Shown here: positions 49,560 through 59,542 of the stretch, piece by piece | Layout of the letters: every line of letters begins with the position of its first letter | How positions within the stretch are numbered: the stretch's first letter is position 1 | NCBI GenBank assembly: GCA_950295325.1 | Contig: OX485808.1 | Coordinates: 34,679,180-34,743,179, forward strand | Origin: Polytrichum commune | Lineage: Eukaryota > Streptophyta > Polytrichopsida > Polytrichales > Polytrichaceae | Direction of reading: 5' to 3' | DNA: 64,000 nt | Notes under the pieces: model-generated | Told to the model about the DNA's origin: nothing | Database searches by the model: none | What the model saw: the letters and a program-made list of their open reading frames with translations, nothing else | Made by a program: the position numbers and the translations under genes

Positions 49560-50540
49560 AGGCCTCACACCGCAAAAACTTCCAAAAATATATATCAAAA
49601 GGTGGTGGTCGGACCCGACAATTAATATCCACACCCTCTACGAACAACGAAATTGATTCCAAGTTGGTGGCCTCACATTGCAAACACTTAAAAAAAAAAA
49701 AATCCAGAGGTGGTGATCGGACCCAACCACCACCATCCACACATTTTACGAACAGTGAATTTGACTTCGACTTGGTGACTCACTTCGCAAACACTTTAAA
49801 AAAAAAATCCAGAGGTAGTGGTCGGACCCGACCACCACCATCACACATTTTACAAACCGTGAACTTGACTCCGACTCGGTGGCCTGACTTTACGAACACT
49901 TCTAAAAAAAATCCAGAGATGGTGGTCGGACCCGACCACCACCATCCACACCCTTTACGAACCGTGGAATTGACTTCCATATGGTGGCCTCACATTACAA
50001 GCACTTCAAAAAAAGAAAAAAAATCCAGAGGTGGTTGTCGGACCCGACCACCACCACCACACCCTTTACGAACCGTGAAATTGATTTATGCTTGGTGGCC
50101 TCACTTCGCAAACACTTCAAAAGAAAGGATCCAGAGGTGGTGGTCGGACCCGACCACCACCATCACATCCTTTACGAACTGTGAAATTGACTCTCACTTG
50201 ATGGCCTTACATTGCAAACACTTCAAAAAAATAATGATCCAGAGGTGTTGGTCGGACCCGACCACCACTATCCACACCCTTTACAAACCGTGAAATTGAC
50301 TCAGACTCAGTGGCCTCACTTCGCAAACACTTTTACAAAGAAGATCCAGAGGTGGTGGTTGGACACGATACCACCATCACACCTTTTACGAACTGTGAAA
50401 TTGACCTTCACATGGTGGCCTGACATTGCAAACACTTTAAAAAAAAGATCCAGAGGTGGTGGTCGGACCCGACCACCACTATCATATCCTTTACTAACCG
50501 TGAAATTGATTTAGATTTGGTAGACTCTCTTCGCAAACAC
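49560..50540. repeat. 105-bp satellite with internal dyad, left block
   Basis: About nine units at 104-112-bp spacing (TCCAGAGG at 49703, 49808, 49912, 50024, 50130 and on). The order within a unit is GTGGTGGTCGG-AC-CCGACCACCAC dyad, CACCCTTTACGAACCGTGAA, (A)TTGACT, GGTGGCCTCAC, (T)TCGCAAACACTT, and an A-run. The translated frames around it are repeats of the unit, not genes. Confidence 0.85.
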
Positions 50541-50811
50541 CAGGGTTGTCTATCGCGACGTCATGACGGTATCGTGCCGTCATGTCGTGTCGTGTCGTGA
50601 CGGACCCCTCCGTCACGACACAATAGGGTCCACGTAGGGTCAACATAGGGGGAACGGACTAGGGTGGGTAAAATACTTACCTTCTTGCCAAGGTGACGTC
50701 CTATGTGGCAGAAAACGCCGACGTGGTCGTGGGTATGCCTAGCGCCAGGTAAATCATTTTGCCATTTTGTTTACCATTTTGTTAAAATCAAAGTAGTAAA
50801 AAACGACTAAG

Positions 50812-51451
50812 GAGGGTGTGGGGCGGACGGGGGACAAGGGTTGGGCGGACGGGGGTGGGGGGGGGAACGGAGCGGACGGGGTCGGGAACGGGGGCGGACG
50901 GGGGGGAACGGAGCGGACGGGGTCGGGAACGGGGGCGGACGGGGGGGGAACGGGAGCGGACGGGGGGGGAACGGAGCGGACGAGGGGGGAACGGAGCGGA
51001 CGGGGTCGGGAACGGGGGCGGACGGGGGGGAACGGGAGCGGACGGAGGGGGGGAAATTTTTTTTTAAATGGGGCGGACGGGGAAGGGAGGGGGGTGAAAA
51101 AAAAAAAAAAAAAAAACTGGGGCGGACGGAGGGGCGTACGGGGTTGGGAACGGAGCGGACGGGGTCGGGAACGGGGTCGGGAACGGGGGCGGACGGGGGG
51201 GAACGGGAGCGGACAGAGGGGGGGGAAATTTTTTTTAAAAAAATGGGGCGGACGGGGAAGGGGAAAAAAAAAAAAAAAAAAAAAACTGGGGCGGACGGGG
51301 GAGCGGACGGGGGGGAACGGGGTCGGGAACGGGGGCGGACGGGGTCGGGAACGGAGCGGACGGGGGCGGACGGGGTCGGGAACGGAGCGGACGGGGTCGG
51401 GAACGGAGCGGACGGGGTCGGGAACGGGGGCGGACGGGGGGGAACGGGAGC
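50812..51451. repeat. G-rich low-complexity tandem repeats
   Basis: Units of about 10-12 bp alternating GGGGCGGAC and GGTCGGGAACGGA, with G-runs of 4-9 and A-runs of up to 21. The strong strand asymmetry makes G-quadruplex or R-loop formation plausible. Related tracts are at 52428-52765 (same strand) and 55190-55460 and 58395-58517 (opposite strand). ORFs reading through it in several frames (about 200-235 codons) are compositional artefacts. Confidence 0.8.
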
Positions 51452-52427
51452 TGTCGCAACCCTTGCTAGCCCCCCCTTGACCATCTTGCCAATTTTCAAT
51501 TCTAGCAAAGGTTACGAGTCGCTAACCCTTCACATTCCGCCATGCTAATGGTTAGCTCCTCTTACCCCGGACCATATAGTTCATAGGAGGGGAACCAACC
51601 CTCCTACTTTGCTTTCGGGACTCACCCCTTAATCGGTAACCCATTCCTAGATGTGGACTTCCATCCATGGAAGTCCCATCTTATGTTGATCATCGCGTTG
51701 CCGGAGCAACACTACAACAACCCGAGTCATACTAGGCAACTATGGCCTCACATTGGGCCAATGCCCATGGAGGCCATGCCGTTCGGCCTCGGGTGGGTGA
51801 GGCCACACCACCTCACCCATATAAGCCTCTAGGACTCTACGCGGGGCCCCTACCCCACCGTCAACCAACCTCTTGTCTCTCCACCAAGAGTTGGGGCCAA
51901 GTGGACACTTTCCCTTAGCCGCTGGGCCTAGAAGCCCCCATCAGCTTCAGACCATCATAACTTCCTTGTATGATGTCTGATTCCAACAATTAACCACTCC
52001 ATCCTCATCTACGCTTCACGTAGATGCCGATGGACTCCTCACTTGCCCCATTCGGGCAGGTATTGAGGACGTTATGCCTATTTGAACCTTGGCAGTCCCG
52101 GGAATCACTCCCAGGCACTGCTGTACCAGGGCGCTGTCCCGGGACAGCGCCCCACTCAAATGGCCATAACTCCTAGCTCACACCTCCGCTTGAGGTGATC
52201 TTGAGCATTCTAGAATCACCATGCCATGAGCTACGCATAGCTCATGGCTTTACCCTTGTGCCTCCTAGTCTCCGTGGGTGGGAGGCGTTCCCAACGCCCG
52301 GGGCCCTCACCCACACTAGGATCACTTGGGCCTTCTCACCAACGGCGCCACAAGTCCCGGGTGTCACTCCGGGGTCCCCCTTGTGCCCATGGTGTTTCGG
52401 GCACTCCTCATGGAGAGGTGCGCGACA
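51452..52427. mobile_element. Solo-LTR-like insertion, 976 bp, with 5-bp duplication
   Basis: It begins TGTCGC and ends GCGACA, giving TG...CA ends in a short inverted repeat. GGAGC flanks both sides (51447-51451 and 52428-52432), an exact 5-bp target duplication typical of LTR retroelement integration. It has no ORF with a known domain. Segments of it recur, inverted, in the 321-bp repeats at 48540-49500. An internal region of the element is lost or never existed, so 'solo LTR' is inference from ends and duplication. Confidence 0.75.
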
Positions 52428-53008
52428 GGAGCGGACAGAGGGGGGGGAAAATTTTTTTTTTAAAAAAATGGGGCGGACGGGGAAGGGAAAAAAAAAAAAA
52501 AAAAAAAACTGGGGCGGACGGGGGAGCGGACGGGGGGGAACGGAGCGGACGGGGTCAGGAACGGGGGCGGACGGGGGGGAACGGGAGCGGACAGAGGGGG
52601 GGGAAATTTTTTTTTAAAAAAAAATGGGGCGGACGGGGGAGCGGACGGGGGGGAACGGGGTCGGGAACGGAGCGTACGGGGTCAGGAACGGGGGCGGACG
52701 GGGTCGGGAACGGGGGGGAACGGGGCGTACGGGGTTGGGAACGGAGCGGACGGGGGGGGCGGACGGATTCTAGTAAATTTTTCCCCACTTTATCTTTACT
52801 TTGCTGACATGTCATCACACGTGGACATTGTAAATCCTACGTGTCCGAATTGGGTTAATGTAATTACACAAAAAAATCGGTAAAATTCAAGTCCGTCAGG
52901 ATAAAGACAGCATCCGGCATAATGTCGTGACGGATACGTGTCGTGACGACACGACATTATGCCGGGATTACCCTCCGTCACGACACAATAGACAACCCTG
53001 ACAAACAC

Positions 53009-54300
53009 TTCAAAAAAAAGGATCCAGAGGTGGTGGTCGGACCCGACCACCACCATCACACCCTTTACGAACTGTGAAATTGACTCCTACTTGGTGGCCT
53101 CACATTGCAAACACTTCAAAAAAATAATGATCCAGAGGTGTTGGTCGGACCCGACCACCACTATCCGCACCCTTTACAAACCGTGAAATTGACTCAGACT
53201 CAGTGGCCTCACTTCGCAAACACTTCAAAAAAAGGGATCCAGAGGTGGTGGTCGGACCCGCCCACCACCATCACACCCTTTACGAACCGTGAAATTGACT
53301 TCCACATGGTGGCCTTACATTACAAACATTTAAAAAAAATTGATCCAGAGGTGGTGGTCGGACTCGACCACCACCATCACACCTTTTACGAACCGTGAAC
53401 TTGACTCAGACTCGGTGGCCTCACTTTGCAAACACTTTAAAAAAAATCCAGAGATGGTTGTCGGACCCGACCACCTCCATTCACACCCTTTACGAACCAT
53501 GAAATTGACTCCAACTTGGTGCATCACTTCACAAACACTTCAAGAAAAAAGAGGATCCAGGTGTGGTTGTCGGACCCGACCACCACCATCCACATCCTTT
53601 ACGAACCGTGAAATTACCTCCCACTTAGTGGCCTCCCATTGCAAACACTTCAAAAAAATAATGATCCAGAGGTGGTGGTCGGACCCGACCACCACTATCC
53701 ACACCCTTTACGAACCATGAAATTGACTCAGACTCGGTGGCCTCACTTCGCAAACACTTCAAAAAAAAAACATCCAGAGGTGGTGGTCGGACCCGACCAC
53801 CACAATCCACATTCTTTACGAACCGTGAACTTCACTAAGACTCGGTGACATCACTTCGTGAACACTTTAAAAAAAAACTTTAGAGCTGGTTGTCGGACCC
53901 GACCACCACTATCCACACCTTTTACGAACCTTGAACTTGACTCCGATTCGGTGGCCTCACTTCGCAAATACCTCAAAAAAAATATCCAGAGATGGTGGTC
54001 GAATTCGAGCACCACCATCTACACCCTTTACGAACCGTGAAATTGACTCCAATTTGGTGCCTCACTTTGGAAATACTACAAAAAAAAGATCCAAAGGTGG
54101 TTGTCGGACCCGAACGCCACCATCCACATCCTTTACGGACCGTGAAATTGATTCCAACTTTGTGGCCTCACTTCGCAAACAATTCAAAAAAAAAGTCCAG
54201 AGGTGGTGGTCGGACCCGACCACCATCCAACACCCTTCACGAACTCTGAATATGACTCGGACTCGGTGGCCTCACTTCGCAAACACTTCCTAAAAAAATA
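53009..54300. repeat. 105-bp satellite with internal dyad, right block
   Basis: About twelve to thirteen units continuing the array at 49560-50540, evidently one array before the hAT-type insertion. The dyad is retained in most units. Some have point changes (GGACCCGAACGCC near 54107, GAATTCGAGC near 54001), so it decays toward the right edge. Confidence 0.85.
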
Positions 54301-54954
54301 TCAATAACAAAATCTTACACCTCACGTTCAGACAACATACCCTGGCTCGGTTTGAATTGTTTGGTTGTTGTCATTGTGAGCAACTCCTTTCTCTGCCGGT
54401 TTCCTGGGACCGTAATGGATGGACTTTAGTTGATTGGTTTGGCTAGCAATACATATGGCTCCAACCTAACCTAATTGGAAATTTATAATATCAAAAGAAA
54501 CATTAATTAATGATTGGGCAATCAAATACTTGACTCTCTTTGATAATACTGAAGTCCACCGATAGTTGGAGCTCGGTCTCACACTTTGAGTAGGAAAGTA
54601 AAGTAACTTCTTGTTTGACAACTTGATTTTGTACAATCTCGACTGGAAGCTTGGCAAATTGGCTCGTTAATGACTTGATAGTACCGTCCAAGTTTGCAAA
54701 CCGCATTCTATTAGTCTCTGCATTTTTCATCCTAGCACGCCTAATATGCTTTGAACTAGAGAATAGGGGTTTTTTCCTTCTCCTTCGCTTTGCGATCGAA
54801 GGTGTTACACCGTCCAATGGATACACGGCATGCATCTGAGATACTACCTCATTCACAAACTCAGCTCATCTTTCTGCAATCTGAGAGGATTTTTATTGTG
54901 TTTTGCAGCTTGTCTAAATCTCCACTACATTCCAATTTAATGTACCCCTTCAAT
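54301..54954. other. Spacer, possible coding relic
   Basis: On the minus strand 54856-54503 is open and encodes KRRRRKKPLF and a KFAKLPVE-like stretch, with an N-terminal hydrophobic start. It could be the relic of a basic nuclear or gag-like protein. No family is recognised. Confidence 0.3.
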
Positions 54955-55460
54955 CAAGGTTGTTTATTGTGTCGTGACGGAGGGTAATCCCGACATAATG
55001 TCGTGCCGTCACGACACGTATCCGTCACGACATTATGCCGGATGATGTCTTTATCCTGCCGGACTTGAATTTTACCGAATGTTTTGTATATTTACATTAC
55101 CCCATTGCGGACACGTAGGAGTTACGATGTCCACGTGTGATGACATGTCAGCAAAGTAGAGGTAAAGTGGGGAATAAAATTATTAGCGCCCGTCCGCCCT
55201 CCCGTCCGCCCCCGTTCCCCCCCGTTCCCCGTACCTTAACCCCGCTCCCTTAGCCCATTAACATGTTCCCTAACCCGTTCCCTACGTTCCCTCCCGTCCG
55301 ACCCCCCCGTCCGACCTTTTCCTGTCCGACCCTCCCACCCGACCCTCCCACCCGACCCTCCCCCCCTTCCGAGACCACCCTACCCGACCCTCCCTCCCCG
55401 TCCGACCCATCCCCCCCCCCCCCCCCCCCCCGTCCGACCCTTCCCCCCCCCCGTCCGTAC
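54955..55460. mobile_element. Truncated second copy of the G-rich hAT-type element, inverted
   Basis: The terminus CAAGGTTGTTTATTGTG followed by TCGTGACGGAGGGTAATCCC is the inverted equivalent of the right end of the element at 50541-53000, with a few mismatches. 55040-55180 matches its subterminal segment (TGCTGACATGTCATCACACG in reverse). It then runs into C-rich tracts of CGTCCG and GTTCCC repeats, and the distal terminus is missing. It ends about 25 bp upstream of the kinase-like gene's TATA box. Confidence 0.7.
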
Positions 55461-55484
55461 CTCATGATTGGGCTCCCCTCTCCC

Positions 55485-55493
55485 TATATAAAG
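55485..55493 (+). promoter_or_regulatory. TATA box of the kinase-like gene
   Basis: TATATAAAG lies in a CT-rich stretch (CTCCCC...) and is followed by a G-rich run. It is 210 bp upstream of the ATG at 55703. An inverted CCAAT motif (ATTGG) occurs at about 55467-55471. Transcription would start near 55515-55525. Confidence 0.65.
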
Positions 55494-55702
55494 CCGGGGG
55501 GGGCTTTACTTATAATCACTTTCCTCTCTTCCCACCACTTAGGGACCCGAGACCTTGTTGCGTCCCAAGGGACAGCGGCACTGCGCGGGTCTTAGTGGTT
55601 TGGGAGGTTAGGGCAAATTGTGGGGTAACCCTCGCAATTTTTTTTCCATATTCACGCACTCGTTTTTACACTCACTCACTCATTCACGTGATTTTTTTCT
55701 TG

Positions 55703-57595
55703 ATGGAGGGGGAGGCCATTGCTCCTTACCAAGACGAGGATTCAAGGCTGCACCGTGATTGGCTCCAAAGCAAGGCATCCGCGAATACTGGCGAGGGTAC
55801 ATGAAGCGATCCCGGAAGTGGAAGTACTGCAGCACGTAATCCACGTCTTGATCCTTTTCAGTTTGATGAGGAGTTCTTTGCTGTTGGTCATTCAGGAGGC
55901 AACCAAACACGGGGAAGCCGTGGAACACGTGGGAGTCGGGGAAATAGTGGACATAGAGGGAGAACATGAAGGGGACCAAGCTCAGGCAGTTCCACAGGTA
56001 TAAATGCACCCACTCGTTCGGAGAACGTGCCACCACAATCTCCGACACCGCGGACATCAAGACCGCATAGCCCTACTCGAGATGTACCTCAGGGTTCGGA
56101 GCATGATGAAAGACGGGGATTGAAACGCGCAGCAGATTCGGGAGGGATGGAGGAGGGGTCCACGGCATCAGGTTCTCAATCAAAGAAAAGGAGACATAGA
56201 GGCAAACGCGATAAACATATCGATGAGGCTCGAAACCATTGTAGGATATTGGTGTTGGAATGGTTTAGAAAGCACAGCCTCAATGATGGTACAAAGGGTT
56301 TAGAGTTGGTGAAGAACGAGTTGATTCTTCTTCTCACGGAAGGCATGGCTGGAGCTGAGTTTGAAGAAGCTAGGGGCATGAGCGATTGGGACACATGGAT
56401 TGAATCTCAAGCCAGGGAAGCAATCTACAATCCAACAATGACATATGATGCTGTGCATCCCGGTGAGGGAAGTAGTGGTGGCAGGAAGTCTGAGTTGTAC
56501 GAGAAGCTAGAGAATTGGAGAAGAGGCGTAATAAGCGCAAAAGGAACATCCGCCCGCACCCTTCCCGTTTTCATTGACAGACAAATGGCAGACAACATTG
56601 CCACTCAGGGCCGACATGGTGTCATATGGTTGCCTAGAGATGTGGAGATCAAAGCCTTGGATAAGGAAATCTTCCAAGGGTCCTACGGAGTGGTGCGGAG
56701 GGTCACAATTCATGGAGCATCATTCATCCCTAGCTGGATAGAGTGGGCTGGGAAGACCATGAAGGCCACGAATAGTTTGGAGAATCGAAAGGAACGTTCA
56801 CTTGAAGCATTGGCATGTCCTGTAGATCATCCTGGGGTAATCAAGATACAGTACATCCATGTGAAAACATACGAATCCTATTCATTGTGGTGGAATGGAG
56901 GCTCTTTGAAGCACATGAAGGTCTATGACTACCAAGTACCGGATGTCCACGAGAGCAGAATCCTTGAAGCGCCAGGGCTAGACTTTGATTCACGAAAACG
57001 CTTGGTTGTATATCGAAAGCATCGAGCTTATTTGGCATGGGCTCTAATGTGCATTGTGAATGTAATGCACAAGCAGGACGTGTTGCACAATGACCTTAAT
57101 CCCAACAATGTCATGTTGCATTTTCCACAAGACCGTGAGAACACGGTTTTCATTGGTGTGTGTGATTGGGGCATGGCATCATGGGGAGATGAGGACGCCC
57201 CCTCTAACTATGGAAAAGATTCAGTGGATGAGATGAACAAGCACAAAGCACAATACAATTGTGCTGGTCCTGAATTATTCCATGTACGAGGGCAGCGTGG
57301 AACATCGACCTCTCCAATGAGGATGGCTCGGAAATATAGGCACACATATCTCTCGGAGTCCTTCTCAGTGGGTGCTTTGGCAAAGAAGATTTATCACAAG
57401 GATTCGACTTCCCCCTTGTTTCAGCTAAATCGTGATCCAAATGGCTTGAAGATGCGGTTTGAGGTAGCATTGGATGCATTAACGAAGACCAATCCAGCGG
57501 AAAGGTCAACCGTCACACACGAAGTGAACATTTTGAAGTCGCCTCCATACAACATGGTTAACCCGACAATGTGCTTCCGAGACACTGCAAAATAG
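55703..57595 (+). pseudogene. Divergent protein-kinase-like gene, two in-frame TGA codons
   Basis: A single frame runs from ATG 55703 to TAG 57595 (631 codons) apart from TGA at 55802-55804 and 55967-55969. Both sit in ACA-TGA-AG and are consistent with CGA (Arg) to TGA change. The N-terminal part contains an RG-rich tract (TRGSRGTRGSRGNSGHRG) and a basic KKRRHRGKRDK, suggesting a nuclear or RNA-binding segment. The kinase core has a glycine-rich loop FQGSYGVV (about 325), candidate ATP-binding Lys351 (AGKTMKA), catalytic-loop HNDLNPNN (462-469; the usual K after HRDL is N) and DWG (488-490) in place of DFG. The catalytic Asp is kept, so activity is possible but atypical. No signal peptide or membrane helix is seen. 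Without the last ~520 codons being re-initiated downstream of the second TGA, no full protein can be made. Confidence 0.75.
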
Positions 57596-57658
57596 ATTTT
57601 TTTTGTTTTTTTTGCATCAATTTTGAATCATACCAATTTTGTAACCGTTGGAGATGTA

Positions 57659-57664
57659 AATAAA
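57659..57664 (+). terminator. Poly(A) signal of the kinase-like gene
   Basis: AATAAA lies 64 bp after the stop codon, with a T-rich stretch upstream (57597-57612) and a downstream T-rich region, as expected for a plant 3' end. Confidence 0.6.
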
Positions 57665-58055
57665 GCCATCAATTTTGCATACAAAACTTGTATATTATAT
57701 GAGATTTATGGATCTTAGTGCAATGTTTGTACTTCATGAAGTTTTTGCTTCATAATCGAGAAGAAGTCTATGGGAGGCTAACCAAGATTCTCGCCTCTCG
57801 TGAGGCCACGTGTTAATTGTCAACAAAATGGTACTCCCATCTTTGTAAATCTGACTCTATAAACGTTAACGGATGAAATTCAACCATAATATGGATGATA
57901 AAAACTACACATCCAGTTACATTGATTCATATTCACTCGTGATTTGTAAACTTGATATTGAATAAAGTTTTGATTGGGTGCACAATTTTATGAATGGTAT
58001 TCTCTCACAAGGACTATTCACAATTGCTTATATTTATAATTATATAATTCACAAT
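57665..58055. other. Intergenic, nothing seen
   Basis: AT-rich spacer after the kinase-like gene with no identifiable feature. Confidence 0.5.
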
Positions 58056-58373
58056 CACTATTTTTTGGAAGTTTGGACATAGTCTCGGTTTTTTGGCTCT
58101 CAAAAATTCATATGAAGTCCAAAAAATGAGTTCTTGGTATCCATGGATAGGTAATGAAGTCCTCTACATGAATATGCAATAATATTTCTACTGCCAAAAA
58201 GTATATGGTCGGAATTCTACGCTGTTCCCTTTGAATCTGCACTTTGTCACTATTTTTTGGAAGTTTGGACATAGTCTCGGTTTTTTGGCTCTAAAAAATT
58301 CATATGAAGTCCAAAAAATGAGTTCTTGGTATCCATGGATAGGTAATGAAGTCCTCTACATGAATATGCAATA
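58056..58373. repeat. Direct duplication of 126 bp, 192 bp apart
   Basis: 58056-58181 recurs at 58248-58373 almost unchanged (CACTATTTTTTGGAAGTTTG ... TACATGAATATGCAATAA). The two copies share an identical A/T-run pattern, so the event is recent. Confidence 0.8.
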
Positions 58374-58394
58374 ACAGTCCTCTACATAATAGTC

Positions 58395-58517
58395 CTCCCA
58401 TCCACTCACCCCCCCGGCTCCCTACCCCCCGTCCGGCCCCCCCGTCCGACCCCCCTATCCACCCCCGTTCCCTCCCCGCTCCCAACCGTTCCCTAGCGTT
58501 CCCCACCCCCCCCCATA
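58395..58517. repeat. C-rich tract related to the G-rich element
   Basis: CCCGTCCG, CCGTTCCC and CCGCTCCC units, the inverted form of the tract at 50812-51451. It has no recognisable element ends, so it may be a dispersed piece of the same family. Confidence 0.6.
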
Positions 58518-58985
58518 GTGTTCTATGAGATACTTTTAGAAGTCTCAAGTCTTTCTATATATAGATACTTTAAGAAGTCTCAATTATTTCTATATATAAA
58601 CTTAATTCTCATTTCTGTATGCTTGAATTACTTCTTTATTTCTTCACATGGATAAGAATCATCCAACCCTCGTCCTTCGACATCGCATTCATCTCATCAT
58701 AGTACATATATGATTATGAATTGTCAAAATAACTTGAGTTAACTAGATGTTTTGCAATCACATTTTATGGAAAAAAAAAACTATAGTTTAACTATATACA
58801 TATAACTATAGTTAACATCCACATAATGAAGTACACTAGAATAGCAATAATAACTAAGGGTGAACGTAAAGTCGTTAAAAAAAATTTCTCTTGGAACTGA
58901 GAAGTTGATGCATAGTTTCATTTTGCTTTGTGCTTGTTCATCTCAACAGAAACTGTTCATCTCAACAAGAGAAAATGTGGAGATC
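58518..58985. other. Intergenic, nothing certain
   Basis: AT-rich. 58923-58977 is a further copy of part of the foldback at 58986-59158. Confidence 0.5.
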
Positions 58986-59158
58986 TAATACCACACCCAA
59001 AATCTCTTTCAAATATACAACACAATTGTAATTTGCTTTGTGCTTGTTCATCTCAACATTTTCTCTTGTTGAGATGAACAGTTTCTGTTGAGATGAACAA
59101 GCACAAAGCAAAATACAACTGTGTTGTATATTTGAAAGAGATTTTGGGTGTGGTATTA
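58986..59158. repeat. Foldback sequence with about 73-bp arms
   Basis: TAATACCACACCC (58986) through TTCATCTCAACA (59058) is inverted at 59086-59158 with a few mismatches. The central loop holds TTTTCTCTTGTTGAGATGAACAG. A truncated copy of one arm (58923-58977) precedes it, so the segment appears to have formed by local duplication and inversion. Confidence 0.8.
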
Positions 59159-59542
59159 CAAAAGCATATGCCTTTAAGGGTTAAGTAGGTGAGGACTAGA
59201 CCATGTTCGCTAAGGTCCCCCTCAATACTTTCGATGGAATTTGGGGCCAAGGGGGAACTTTAAGGGTTGTTGTTGATAGGTGTTAGGATGTACTAAAGTC
59301 ATAGAAGTATGCAGTAATAATCGGTTGGTGAATTAAAAAAAATAAAAAATAAAAATCATAGAAGTGGTACAACATATTATACAAGTCATAACTTTATTAT
59401 TGCGACGACGGTACAAATGCCCTTTATTAATCATATACATAAACAAACCATGCAAACTCTAATATTCCACTTCATTCCGTCAACTTGACTTCCGTCATGC
59501 CAACCTCGTAGATGCTCATGGCTTCCGGCGAGGGTCCATTTT
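59159..59542. other. Intergenic, nothing seen
   Basis: Spacer with an A/T microsatellite near 59334-59360. No coding resemblance. Confidence 0.5.

Larger units (their letters stand above)
50541..53000. mobile_element. Non-autonomous hAT-type element with G-rich interior, inserted in the satellite
   Basis: The left end CAGGGTTGTCTATCG (50541) and right end CAATAGACAACCCTG (53000) are inverted copies. Multiple GTCGTGACGG/CCGTCACGAC dyads lie in both subterminal regions. The flanks GCAAACAC (50533-50540) and ACAAACAC (53001-53008) match at 7 of 8, an 8-bp target duplication lying within a satellite unit. CAGGG ends, an 8-bp duplication and subterminal palindromes fit hAT. The interior (50812-51451 and 52428-52765) is built of GGGCGGACGGGG and TCGGGAACGG repeats with A- or T-runs and no transposase. 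A solo-LTR-like insertion splits it. Confidence 0.8.

Noticed and set aside
50807-52807. Long ORFs on both strands rich in G/R/T or P/S/R
   Set aside because: Composition of the G-rich repeats leaves no stop codons. The translations are simple sequence with no domains, and the ORFs cross transposon boundaries.
49664-54293. Chain of ORFs with WPHFANTSKK and VVGPDHHH repeats
   Set aside because: They are translations of the 105-bp satellite in several frames, broken irregularly, with no start or domain.
55680-56060. 126-codon minus-strand ORF opposite the kinase gene start
   Set aside because: It overlaps the plus-strand frame that shows promoter, kinase motifs and poly(A) signal; the minus frame has no features.
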